NCBI RefSeq assembly: GCF_010500835.1
Contig: NZ_JAAAMJ010000003.1
Coordinates: 124,001-188,000 of the forward strand
From: Aurantimonas aggregata
Lineage (GTDB): Bacteria > Pseudomonadota > Alphaproteobacteria > Rhizobiales > Rhizobiaceae
DNA: 64,000 bases
Direction of reading: 5' to 3'
The notes below the pieces were generated by a model. It was not told where the DNA came from. It saw nothing but the letters and a program-made list of their open reading frames with translations, and made no database searches. Position numbers and translations under genes: made by a program. The stretch's first letter is position 1; each line of letters begins with the position of its first letter. Shown here piece after piece: positions 27,284-35,990 of the stretch.

Positions 27284-29005
27284 TCACTCGGTCGGCAGTT
27301 GGGCCGGTGCGCCGGGAACGGAAGCGGCCGGGGGAGCGGGTGACGACGGCGCGGCGGGAGCTCCGTCGGCAGGCCCGTTTGGCGCGGGCGTGCCGGAATC
27401 CGCTTCGGTAACGAGCAGCCGCCAGAGATCGTCGGTCGCCTCGCGCGCACGATCGAGGGGCAGGGCCACCAGGCCGTTGCCGACGGCGCTGGACAGGTCG
27501 TCGCGCAGGCGCCGGGCCAGCGGATCGCCGCCCGCCGCCGCGATCGAGGCCCAGCCATACGCCCGCAAGAGGTTCCGCGGCATCGTCGCGCCCTCGTAAT
27601 AGGCATAGGCGAAGCGCCGCACCGTCGCCCAGTCGCGCGCGGCGAAGGCCGCGACCTCGATGCGCTTCTGCTCCTGCCCGACCGGCGCTGAGCGCCACAG
27701 CTGCACCGCCTCGTCCTCTGCGGCGACGATCTCTTCGGGGCTCAGCCGACCGCGCAGCGCGTCGAGGCCCGTATCCTCGACCGTGAGGCCATCGGCCTTG
27801 CCGGTCAGCAGCGCGACATAGGCGTCGGTGAGATCGTCCTGCGGGATCGCCACGCCCGGATCGGCGGCGAGTCCGCGACCAAGGAGCCCGATCGCCCGGC
27901 GGTTGTCGTTACCGGCGAGGGGCAGGACCAGTGCCACGGCGCGTGCCACATCCTGCGGCACGCCCCGCCCGTCAATCAGGGCTTCGGCGGCGGTCAGCAC
28001 CGCGTCGGCCGGTGCGCCGGCAGCAACCAGCGTTGCGGGGTCGCGGAGCGTCAGGCGCTCGGCGGTGCCGGCTACGGCCGACGGATTGAGGTCGATGATA
28101 TCGGCTTCGCCGATCTCGCCGTCGGTCAGGCGCGACAGATCGAACGGCTCGGCCGGCGCGAAGGTCACGTCGAGCCGGTCCGGCCTGGCGAGAAAGGCCT
28201 GCGCCGCCGCCGACCATTGCTGCCCCCTTCGCTGCATCTCCGGACCCGCCCCGCCGGGGAGGCCCGCGACCATCGAGGCGACGCCGATCCCCGCCATCAT
28301 CGCGACCGTGCCGCGGGCCTGATCACCGGTCAGGCCCTGGCGGTCGCCCGCGATGTCGTAGAGCACGGCTGCGAGGCCAGCGTCGGTGAAGCGGATCCGC
28401 CCGGACCGCAGGCTGCCGATCACCGTCGGCAGTTCCGAGCCACCCGCCGTCATGTCCTCGAGCGGCGCCAGCACGTGGAAGCCGGCAAGGTCGGCGGTGA
28501 CGTCGAACGTGCCGATCCTTTCGGCCCGCAGCACGAGATTGACGTCGTAGTCGGCCGCGGCGACATCGCTGACCGCCGTCAGGATCAGGTCGCCGGTGAT
28601 CGTCTCGCTGTCGAGGCGCTGCAGGGCCTCGCGCACCGTCGGATCAAGCGGCAGGTCGCGCGTATCGACGGCGATGTCCTCGTAGACGACGCCGTCAGCG
28701 GCGATCCGCATCTGGCCGACCGATGCGGAGAAACCGTCCCGCTCGACCGAAAGGTCGGTGACCACGAGTGCCTTGGTGACCGGGTCGTAGCGGCGCGAGC
28801 GATAGGTGATGCGCGCCAGATTGCGGCCGGCATAGACGGCGAAGTCGAAGAGATACGGCGCATAAGGCAGCGCGAATTCGCTGAAGCTCGCCGGCATGGA
28901 CGGCGGCGGGGCAGGTACCTGCGCCGGCTGCGCCACAAGGTCGCTGGTCGGCGCGAGCAGGAGGGAAGCGGCTGTCGCCGCCAAAATGGCCATCCGCACG
29001 CGCAT
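27284..29005 (-). CDS. Exported protein of unknown function with Sel1-like C-terminal repeats
   Basis: I do not recognise this 573-residue protein as a whole. It has a Sec signal peptide (MRVRMAILAATAASLLLAP, cleavage after LVA-Q at about residue 26). Residues 40-340 look beta-rich with repeated ITGDLIL / VNLVLRAERIGTFDV type strands. From about residue 360 there are Sel1-like helical pairs (ALIDGRGVPQDVARAVAL, YYEGATMPRNLLRAYGWASIAAAGGDPLA), and the end is a Pro/Ala-rich tail. The ATG at 29005 has GGGGGGAG upstream and is preferred to one 23 codons earlier. It converges on ptsH with 15 bases between stops. Confidence 0.75.
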   Translation of the reverse strand: MRVRMAILAATAASLLLAPTSDLVAQPAQVPAPPPSMPASFSEFALPYAPYLFDFAVYAGRNLARITYRSRRYDPVTKALVVTDLSVERDGFSASVGQMRIAADGVVYEDIAVDTRDLPLDPTVREALQRLDSETITGDLILTAVSDVAAADYDVNLVLRAERIGTFDVTADLAGFHVLAPLEDMTAGGSELPTVIGSLRSGRIRFTDAGLAAVLYDIAGDRQGLTGDQARGTVAMMAGIGVASMVAGLPGGAGPEMQRRGQQWSAAAQAFLARPDRLDVTFAPAEPFDLSRLTDGEIGEADIIDLNPSAVAGTAERLTLRDPATLVAAGAPADAVLTAAEALIDGRGVPQDVARAVALVLPLAGNDNRRAIGLLGRGLAADPGVAIPQDDLTDAYVALLTGKADGLTVEDTGLDALRGRLSPEEIVAAEDEAVQLWRSAPVGQEQKRIEVAAFAARDWATVRRFAYAYYEGATMPRNLLRAYGWASIAAAGGDPLARRLRDDLSSAVGNGLVALPLDRAREATDDLWRLLVTEADSGTPAPNGPADGAPAAPSSPAPPAASVPGAPAQLPTE

Positions 29006-29094
29006 CACTCGCTCCCCCCGCGTTCGACAAGGCGGCAAGGCTACCGCGAAACCATTGGCTGCCGGAAGAGGCAACGCCGGGTTCGGGTGATCAA

Positions 29095-29116
29095 GATATA
29101 AGTAAATGTTTATGTC
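29095..29116 (+). promoter_or_regulatory. Imperfect palindrome upstream of ahcY (candidate operator)
   Basis: A 22-bp AT-rich site of the form GA-n-ATAA-n8-TTAT-n-TC, symmetric at 14 of 22 positions, in an otherwise GC-rich gap about 90 bases before ahcY. Proteobacterial ahcY genes can be controlled by the ArsR-family regulator SahR; whether this site belongs to it cannot be settled here. Confidence 0.35.
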
Positions 29117-29205
29117 CTCTTGCCCAGGCGGTCCGCCACTGGTAAATCGACGGCAACGGTCGCGGTTCTACGCCCGGCCATATCGAAGAACGGATGGACG
29201 CTCTC

Positions 29206-30600
29206 ATGGCCAACGACTACGTCGTCAAGGACATCGCCCTCGCGGAATACGGCCGCAAGGAAATCGACATCGCCGAGACCGAGATGCCGGGCCTGATGGC
29301 CTGCCGCGAGGAATTCGGCGCCGACAAGCCGCTCAAGGGCGCCCGGATCACCGGATCGCTGCACATGACGATCCAGACTGCGGTGCTGATCGAGACGCTG
29401 ACGGCGCTCGGCGCCGAGGTCCGCTGGGCCTCGTGCAACATCTTCTCCACGCAGGACCACGCTGCCGCCGCGATCGCCGCGGCCGGCATCCCGGTCTTCG
29501 CCATCAAGGGCGAGACGCTCGAGGATTACTGGACCTACACCGACCAGATCTTCCAGTGGCCGGACGGCGAGCCGACCAACATGATCCTCGACGATGGCGG
29601 CGACGCCACGATGTACATCCTGACCGGCGCCCGTGCCGAGGCGGGCGAGGACGTCCTGTCCAACCCGGCCAGCGAGGAAGAGGAATTCTTCGTCGCGCAG
29701 ATCAAGAAGCGCATGGCGATGTCGCCCGGCTTCTTCACCAAGCAGCGCGACGCCATCAAGGGCGTCACCGAAGAGACCACGACCGGCGTCAACCGTCTCT
29801 ACCAGCTGCAGAAGAAGGGCCTGCTGCCCTTCCCGGCGATCAACGTCAACGACTCGGTCACCAAGTCGAAGTTCGACAACAAGTATGGCTGCAAGGAATC
29901 GCTGGTCGACGGCATCCGCCGCGCCACCGACGTGATGATGGCCGGCAAGGTCGCCGTGGTCTGCGGCTACGGCGACGTCGGCAAGGGCTCGGCCGCCTCG
30001 CTCCAGGGCGCCGGCGCCCGGGTGAAGGTCACCGAGGTCGACCCGATCTGCGCCCTGCAGGCGGCGATGGACGGGTTCGAGGTCGTGCAGCTCGAGGACG
30101 TCGTCGCCAGCGCCGACATCTTCATCACCACGACCGGCAACAAGGACATCATCCGCATCGAGCACATGCGCGAGATGAAGGACATGGCCATCGTCGGCAA
30201 TATCGGCCATTTCGACAACGAGATTCAGGTCACCGCGCTGAAGAACCTGAAATGGACGAACATCAAGCCGCAGGTCGACATGGTCGAGTTCCCCAAGGGC
30301 AACCGCATGCTGCTGCTCTCGGAAGGCCGTCTCCTCAACCTCGGCAATGCCACCGGCCACCCGAGCTTCGTCATGTCGGCGTCCTTCACCAACCAGACGC
30401 TGGCGCAGATCGAGCTCTTCACCAAGGGTGAACAGTACCAGAACGAAGTCTACGTCCTGCCCAAGCATCTCGACGAGAAGGTTGCCCGTCTGCATCTCGG
30501 CAAGCTTGGCGCAAGGCTGTCGGTCCTCTCCGAAGAGCAGGCGGCCTATATCGGCGTGACCCAGCAGGGCCCTTACAAGCCCGAGCATTACCGCTACTGA
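29206..30600 (+). CDS. ahcY: S-adenosylhomocysteine hydrolase
   Basis: AhcY splits S-adenosylhomocysteine into adenosine and homocysteine, clearing the product inhibitor of methyltransferases. The 464-residue protein has the NAD-binding [10 protein letters not shown], the substrate segment [30 protein letters not shown] and the C-terminal KPEHYRY. The start is placed at [10 protein letters not shown], which lines up with rhizobial AhcY; the ATG four codons earlier (29194) cannot be excluded. The gene ends in a strong terminator and is monocistronic. Confidence 0.96.
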   Translation: MANDYVVKDIALAEYGRKEIDIAETEMPGLMACREEFGADKPLKGARITGSLHMTIQTAVLIETLTALGAEVRWASCNIFSTQDHAAAAIAAAGIPVFAIKGETLEDYWTYTDQIFQWPDGEPTNMILDDGGDATMYILTGARAEAGEDVLSNPASEEEEFFVAQIKKRMAMSPGFFTKQRDAIKGVTEETTTGVNRLYQLQKKGLLPFPAINVNDSVTKSKFDNKYGCKESLVDGIRRATDVMMAGKVAVVCGYGDVGKGSAASLQGAGARVKVTEVDPICALQAAMDGFEVVQLEDVVASADIFITTTGNKDIIRIEHMREMKDMAIVGNIGHFDNEIQVTALKNLKWTNIKPQVDMVEFPKGNRMLLLSEGRLLNLGNATGHPSFVMSASFTNQTLAQIELFTKGEQYQNEVYVLPKHLDEKVARLHLGKLGARLSVLSEEQAAYIGVTQQGPYKPEHYRY

Positions 30601-30629
30601 TGCGCTGAACCAGCCTCTTCGACTCAGAC

Positions 30630-30669
30630 AAGCCGCCGCGACGCAAGCCGTCCGGCGGCTTTTCTTTTT
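30630..30669 (+). terminator. Rho-independent terminator of ahcY
   Basis: AAGCCGCCG (30630-30638) pairs perfectly with CGGCGGCTT (30653-30661) around a 14-base loop, followed by TTCTTTTT. It begins 29 bases after the ahcY stop. Confidence 0.85.
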
Positions 30670-30816
30670 GCCGGCCCGGCTTTGTTGTGGATTGCGCCGA
30701 ATTAACCAAGAGCTACTATGTCCGAATCGTGGCTGCCGGAGGGTGGGCCGGCGCCACGACGCGTGCCTTGAGTCATGTCTCGATAAGCGGCGGCAGTTCA
30801 AACGGGGACAGACAGG

Positions 30817-33426
30817 ATGTTCGAGGAAGGTGGGTCCGGGCGCGTCAGCGCTTTCCGGCCGAATAGCGATTCCACACGCAGCGCGCCGCGCTCGGCGATG
30901 CGGATGTGCCGCGGTGCGGCGCCCCTCGCAGCCGCGATCGCGGCGTTGCTGATCCCGGCCCTCGCCGTGGCCCAGACCGAGATCCCGGCAGCCGGCCGCA
31001 GCGCCCTCGCCGGCGTGCTCAATCCGGTCGAGATCCTCTATCTTGCCCTGCTTGCGATGATGATCGGCACCACCATGCTGACCGCGGTGTTCATCATCCG
31101 CCAGCGCCTGAAGACGACGGCCGAGAACGAACTCCTGCGGGCCAATCTCGCCGACAGTCGTGCCGAGGCGGAGTCGCGCGCAGCGCTGCTCGCCGGCGCG
31201 GACGAGCGGATCGTGATCTATTCCGGCCCGGGCGCGCCGGAAATCCTCGGCGCCCTGCCGGGCGATTGCGGCGCGCCGCTCGAGGAGAAGCGCTTCCTGG
31301 CCTTCGGTGACTGGATGCCAGCTTCCGCGGCAAGGGCGCTGGCCGACGGCATCGACCGCCTGCGCGGCGCGGCGAAGCCCTTCTGCCTGGAGATCGAGCT
31401 GGCGGAGGGCCAGGTGATCGAGGCGACCGGGCGGACCATCGGAGCGCTGGCGACCGTGCGCTTCGTGCGGCTGCAGGGCCTGCGCGAGCGGCTGCGCGAG
31501 GTCCAAGCCGCCGAGCAGCGCGCGCTGGCGACGATCGAGACCATGCAGCGCCTGTTCGACGCGGCGCCGATCCCGATCTGGCTGCGCGAGCGCGACGGAC
31601 GGCTGGTATGGGTCAACGAAAGCTATGCCAGCGCCGTCGATGCCAGTTCGGTCGCCGAGTGCCTGGCGCACCAGAGCGAGTTTCTCAGCCAGCAGGACCG
31701 CCTGACCATCGCCGCGCATCGCGCCGAGGCGAAAGTGTTTTCCGGCAAGCTCTCGACCGTCGTCGCCGCGGACCGGCGCAACTTCGCCGTTGTCGAGGCC
31801 GACGGGCCGCTCGGCTCGGCCGGGCTCGCCGCCGACGTATCCGAGACCGAACAGGTTCGCATGGAGCTGCGCCAGACCATCGACAGCCAGTCAGAGACGC
31901 TGAACCAGCTCACCACGGCCGTCGCCCGCTTCGACGAGAAGACCCGGCTCGCCTACTACAACGCCGCGTTCCAGCGGCTCTTCGACCTGACCAACACCTA
32001 TCTCGATTCCGAGCCGGACCACCTCGCGCTGCTCGATCACCTGCGCACCACCGGGATCCTGCCGGTCGAGAAGGAATTCCACAGCGAGCTGCGCGACCAG
32101 GACCTTGCCGCCTATCGCGCCACCGAACCGACCGAGACGCTGTGGCACCTGGCGGACGGGCGGACCCTGCGGGTCATCGCGACGCCGCAGCCGCGCGGCG
32201 GCGCCACCTGGGTGTTCGAGGACATCACCGAGAAGCTGGAGCTGGAAAGCCAGGTCAAGGCGACCGTCCGGCTGCAGCGCGAGACCATCGACTATCTGCG
32301 CGAAGCCGTGGCGGTGTTCGGCAGCGACGGGCGGCTGCGCCTGTCCAACCCCGCCTTCGCCGAATTGTGGGGCCTCGACGGCGAGTATCTGCGCTCGCGT
32401 CCGCGCATCCATGCGCTGCCGGAGCTCTGCAACTTCGCCATCGTCGGCGGCGACGACGACGAGGGCGAGGCCCGTGGCTGGACCCGGTTCAGCCAGGCGG
32501 TGACGGCGTTCGACGAAGCCGGCCGCGACACCGAGACGGGCGAATTCGCGCTCACCTCGGGCCATACCGTCGCCTATGGCATCGTGCCGCTGCCGAACGG
32601 CCAGACCATGCTCACCTTCTCCGACATCTCGGATGCCCGCGAGGCCGAGCGCATGCTGCGCGAGCGCAACGAGGCGCTGGAGCAGGCGAACCAGATCAAG
32701 AACGACTTCGTACAGCACGTGAACTACGAGCTGCGCTCGCCGCTGACCAACATCATCGGCTTCTCGGCGCTGCTGCGCACGCCGGAGACCGGGCCGCTGA
32801 ACGAGCGCCAGAGCGAGTATCTCGACTACATCTCCACCTCGACGTCGCAGCTGCTGACCATTGTCAACGACATTCTCGACCTTGCCACGATCGACGCCGG
32901 GATCATGGAGCTCGAGCTCGACGCGGTCGACATCGCCAAAACCGTGGCGCATGCCGCCGATGGCGTGCGCGAGCGGCTCACCGAAGCCGGCGTGACGCTC
33001 GACATCGACCTCGCGGAAGCCGGCGAGACGCTGCGCGCGGACGGGCCCCGCCTCACCCAGATCCTCTTCAACTTGCTGTCCAACGCGGCCAATTTCGCCC
33101 CGGCCGGCTCCGCCGTCGCGCTGCGCGCCCGGCGACGCGACGACACGATCCGCTTCGAGGTCACCGACCGCGGCCCCGGCATCGCCCACGACAATGTCGA
33201 CAAGATCTTCGAGCGCTTCGAGGCCAATCCAAATGGCGGCCGCCAGTCGGGCGCCGGGCTCGGCCTCTCCATCGTCAAGAGCTTCGTCGAGCTGCACCGC
33301 GGCACGATCGAGATCGTCTCGGCGCCCGGCGAGGGAACCACGGTGATCTGCACCCTGCCGCTCGGTGAGACGCCGCCGGATCACCAGGAAAACGGCCGCC
33401 CCCGGTTCGAGGACGCGGCCGAATGA
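30817..33426 (+). CDS. divL: DivL-type PAS sensor kinase with tyrosine at the phospho-acceptor position
   Basis: DivL in Caulobacter is a pseudo-kinase that binds DivK~P and controls CckA, and thus CtrA and the cell cycle. The 869-residue protein has two N-terminal membrane segments (about residues 32-52 and 68-93), two or three PAS domains (about 240-330, 360-470, 490-610) and a kinase core. The H-box reads HVNYELRSPLTN: the usual histidine is Tyr637, as in DivL. The ATPase boxes NLLSNAANFAP, TDRGPGI and GAGLGLSIV are intact. It overlaps the tsaE fusion by four bases, an arrangement kept in this order. Lengthy antisense frames here are shadows. Confidence 0.85.
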   Translation: MFEEGGSGRVSAFRPNSDSTRSAPRSAMRMCRGAAPLAAAIAALLIPALAVAQTEIPAAGRSALAGVLNPVEILYLALLAMMIGTTMLTAVFIIRQRLKTTAENELLRANLADSRAEAESRAALLAGADERIVIYSGPGAPEILGALPGDCGAPLEEKRFLAFGDWMPASAARALADGIDRLRGAAKPFCLEIELAEGQVIEATGRTIGALATVRFVRLQGLRERLREVQAAEQRALATIETMQRLFDAAPIPIWLRERDGRLVWVNESYASAVDASSVAECLAHQSEFLSQQDRLTIAAHRAEAKVFSGKLSTVVAADRRNFAVVEADGPLGSAGLAADVSETEQVRMELRQTIDSQSETLNQLTTAVARFDEKTRLAYYNAAFQRLFDLTNTYLDSEPDHLALLDHLRTTGILPVEKEFHSELRDQDLAAYRATEPTETLWHLADGRTLRVIATPQPRGGATWVFEDITEKLELESQVKATVRLQRETIDYLREAVAVFGSDGRLRLSNPAFAELWGLDGEYLRSRPRIHALPELCNFAIVGGDDDEGEARGWTRFSQAVTAFDEAGRDTETGEFALTSGHTVAYGIVPLPNGQTMLTFSDISDAREAERMLRERNEALEQANQIKNDFVQHVNYELRSPLTNIIGFSALLRTPETGPLNERQSEYLDYISTSTSQLLTIVNDILDLATIDAGIMELELDAVDIAKTVAHAADGVRERLTEAGVTLDIDLAEAGETLRADGPRLTQILFNLLSNAANFAPAGSAVALRARRRDDTIRFEVTDRGPGIAHDNVDKIFERFEANPNGGRQSGAGLGLSIVKSFVELHRGTIEIVSAPGEGTTVICTLPLGETPPDHQENGRPRFEDAAE

Positions 33427-34991
33427 CAAGACCGGCCGTTGCCCTGACAAGAGAACCGATGATCGCAGCCGACCCGCTGGAAGAGATCGCCCGCCTCGAG
33501 CTCGCTGATGCCGCGGCCACCGAACGGCTCGGCGCGGATCTCGCGATGATGCTCCGGGCTGGCGACATCGTGGCGCTCTGCGGCGATCTCGGCGCCGGCA
33601 AGTCGACGCTGGCCCGCGCCGCGATCCGGCATCTGGCCGGGGAACCGTCGCTCGAGGTGCCCTCGCCGACCTACACGCTGGTCCAGGTCTACGATACCCA
33701 GCCGAACGTGGCGCATTTCGATCTCTACCGCATCGGCGGCGACGACGAGCTCGACGAACTCGGCTTCGACGAGATGGTGGAGGCCGGGGTCGCGCTGATC
33801 GAATGGCCGCAAAACGCGCCGCGCGTGCTTGGCGAGGCGAGCCTCGTCGTTACCCTCGACATGGCCGCGGGCGGCGGGCGCGTCGCGGCTCTTGCCGGAC
33901 GCGGGCCGGCGGCGGAGCGGGTGCGCCGTACGCTGTCGATCCGGTCGTTCCTCGCCGGCGCCGGCCTCGGCGAGGCCGAACGCCGGCGCTTCTTCGGCGA
34001 TGCCTCCACCCGGCGCTACGAGACCGTTCACGCCGGCACGGCCGAACCGCTGATCCTCATGGACGCGCCGCACCAGCCAGACGGACCGCCGGTCCGCGAC
34101 GGATTGCCCTACAGCCGCATCGCCCATCTCGCCGAGGACGTCGTGCCGTTCGTCGCCATCGCCGATGCGCTGACCGCGGCGGGCTTCGCCGCGCCCGCGA
34201 TCCACCAAGCCGATCTCGACCACGGACTGCTGCTGATCGAGCATCTCGGCGACGATACGCTGCTCGACGACGCCGGAAGACCATCGCCGGAGCGCTACGA
34301 AGCGGCGGTCCTCTGCCTTGCCGACCTGCACGAAGCGGCATGGCCCGCAGACCTGCCCGTCGCCGGCGGCGAAGTCTACACGGTGCCACCATTCGACCCC
34401 GGCGCCATGGCGATCGAGGTCGATCTCCTGCCGGACTGGTATCTGCCGCGTGCCAAGGGCCGCACTGCCACCGCCGAGGAGCGGGCGATCTTCGCCGGGA
34501 TCTGGGCGGATCTGTTCGCCGAAGTGCGCGCCACGGAAACCAGCCTCGTCCTGCGCGACTTCCATTCGCCGAACGTCATCTGGCGTCCGCGCGAGACGGG
34601 GCGGCGGCGGATCGGGCTGATCGACTTCCAGGATGCGGTGATCGGCCCGTCGGCCTACGACGTCGCGGCGCTCGCCCAGGATGCGCGCGTCGACGTGCCG
34701 GCCGCGCTCGAGGCCCGCCTGCGCGAGGCCTATGTCGCGCGGCGAACGGCCGGCGATCCCCGTTTCGACGCGGCCGCCTTCGAGCGCGCCTATGCGATCA
34801 TGGCGGCCCAGCGCGCCTCGAAAGTGCTCGGAATCTTCGTCCGGCTTCTGGAACGCGACGGCAAGCCGCAATATCTGCGTCACATACCACGGATTAAGAC
34901 CTATCTCGGCCGGACGCTCGGCCATCCCTCGCTGGCATCGCTGAAAGCGCTCTATGCCGCCTGGGGTGTCCTCGACGACGAGGCCCCCTGA
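33423..34991 (+). CDS. tsaE: Fusion of TsaE (tRNA t6A synthesis ATPase) and an AmgK-type sugar kinase
   Basis: Two domains in one 522-residue chain. Residues about 15-165 are TsaE, the ATPase of the tRNA t6A37 complex: Walker A GDLGAGKSTLARA, SPTYTLVQVYD, HFDLYRI and EAGVALIEWP. Residues about 175-515 are an aminoglycoside-phosphotransferase-fold kinase with the catalytic loop LRDFHSPNVIW and metal site GLIDFQDAVIG. With murU next, the second part fits AmgK, which phosphorylates N-acetylmuramic acid in cell-wall recycling. The ATGA overlap with divL indicates coupling. The split position is approximate. Confidence 0.88.
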   Translation: MTRPAVALTREPMIAADPLEEIARLELADAAATERLGADLAMMLRAGDIVALCGDLGAGKSTLARAAIRHLAGEPSLEVPSPTYTLVQVYDTQPNVAHFDLYRIGGDDELDELGFDEMVEAGVALIEWPQNAPRVLGEASLVVTLDMAAGGGRVAALAGRGPAAERVRRTLSIRSFLAGAGLGEAERRRFFGDASTRRYETVHAGTAEPLILMDAPHQPDGPPVRDGLPYSRIAHLAEDVVPFVAIADALTAAGFAAPAIHQADLDHGLLLIEHLGDDTLLDDAGRPSPERYEAAVLCLADLHEAAWPADLPVAGGEVYTVPPFDPGAMAIEVDLLPDWYLPRAKGRTATAEERAIFAGIWADLFAEVRATETSLVLRDFHSPNVIWRPRETGRRRIGLIDFQDAVIGPSAYDVAALAQDARVDVPAALEARLREAYVARRTAGDPRFDAAAFERAYAIMAAQRASKVLGIFVRLLERDGKPQYLRHIPRIKTYLGRTLGHPSLASLKALYAAWGVLDDEAP

Positions 34992-35000
34992 ACTCACGAC

Positions 35001-35756
35001 ATGCGACGGACGATGACGATCTTGAAATCCCCGACCTACAAGCCGACCACCGCGATGGTCCTCGCCGCCGGCCTCGGCAAGCGGATGCGGCCGATCACCT
35101 CGACAATCCCCAAGCCGCTGGTCGAGGTGCGCGGCCGGGCGCTGATCGACTACGGGCTCGACGCGCTGGCGCGCAACGGCGTCACAAGGGTGGTGGTCAA
35201 CGTTCACTACCTGCCCGACCTGATGAAGGCACATCTGCGCCGACGCAAGGACATGGAGATCGTGATCTCCGACGAGCGCAACCTGCTGCTCGACAGCGGC
35301 GGCGGCATCGTCAAGGCGCTGCCGGAACTCGGCACCGAACCGTTCTACGTGATCAACTCCGACACGTTCTGGATCGACGGCTATCGCGACAATCTCGATC
35401 TCATGGCCGATCTCTGGGATCCGGCGAAGATGGATGTCAGCCTGCTGATCGCCGAGATGCGGCAGGCGACGGGCTACGACGGCCGCGGCGATTTCGCCAT
35501 GGACCCGGAAGGCCGGCTCGCCCGGGTCGCCGAGCGCGACATGTCGCCGTTCATCTATGCCGGCGCGGCGATCATCAAGCCGTCGGTGTTCGCCGGCATG
35601 CAGCCGGAGAAATTCTCGCTGAACCGCATCTTCGACCACGCAATCGACGCCGGACGGCTCTACGGCGTGCGGCTGGGCGGCTTGTGGATCACCGTCGGTA
35701 CCCCCGCCGCCCTCGTCGAGGCAGAAGAGGCCTTCCAATCCAGCGCGGCGGCCTGA
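35001..35756 (+). CDS. murU: Sugar-1-phosphate nucleotidyltransferase, MurU type
   Basis: MurU turns MurNAc-1-phosphate into UDP-MurNAc, bypassing fosfomycin-sensitive de novo synthesis. The 251-residue protein has the nucleotide-binding signature AMVLAAGLGKRMRPITSTIPKPLVEV, LLDSGGGIVKALPELG and FYVINSDTFWID, and ends WITVGTPAALVEAEE. It starts nine bases after the TsaE-AmgK fusion, which supports the salvage assignment. The ATG at 35001 and that at 35013 are both possible; neither has a good ribosome binding site, so the gene may depend on coupling. Confidence 0.86.
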   Translation: MRRTMTILKSPTYKPTTAMVLAAGLGKRMRPITSTIPKPLVEVRGRALIDYGLDALARNGVTRVVVNVHYLPDLMKAHLRRRKDMEIVISDERNLLLDSGGGIVKALPELGTEPFYVINSDTFWIDGYRDNLDLMADLWDPAKMDVSLLIAEMRQATGYDGRGDFAMDPEGRLARVAERDMSPFIYAGAAIIKPSVFAGMQPEKFSLNRIFDHAIDAGRLYGVRLGGLWITVGTPAALVEAEEAFQSSAAA

Positions 35757-35990
35757 GCCGTCGGCCGTCAGTCCTTTCGGAAAGCCGCGGTATTGGTTTG
35801 CCGGCGGTGTTCTTGGCCTCTTCCCATCCCTTGACGACGAGGCCGGGTGTGCCGAGATAACCATCCACTCGGCAAGTTGCGATGCTTCGTGATGCCCACG
35901 ATCAGCGACGGTGCCGAGCGCATCCAGGCCACCAGACGCTGTGATTCCCGCCGCGTTCTCGCCATCGAGCTGAGCCAAAGGGCATGAGAT
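35757..35990. other. Intergenic region with a possible decayed minus-strand gene
   Basis: A 234-bp gap between murU and the HWE kinase. On the minus strand one frame reads ENAAGITASGGLDALGTVADR and, after a frame change near 35877, another reads VDGYLGTPGLVVKGWEEAKN, both more protein-like than typical antisense sequence. This could be the remnant of a broken gene, but I cannot name it. AAAGGG at 35977-35982 is the ribosome binding site of the next gene. Confidence 0.25.

Noticed and set aside
29075-29205. SAM-II or SAH riboswitch before ahcY
   Set aside because: I looked for the pseudoknot pairing and conserved bases but only found the AT-rich palindrome.
29110-31719. Minus-strand frame of 869 codons across ahcY and divL
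   Set aside because: Spans the ahcY terminator and two genes with full motif sets on the other strand.
33381-35978. Minus-strand frame of 865 codons across the TsaE fusion and murU
   Set aside because: No family motifs; only its last part in the 35.77-35.98 kb gap is kept as a weak lead.
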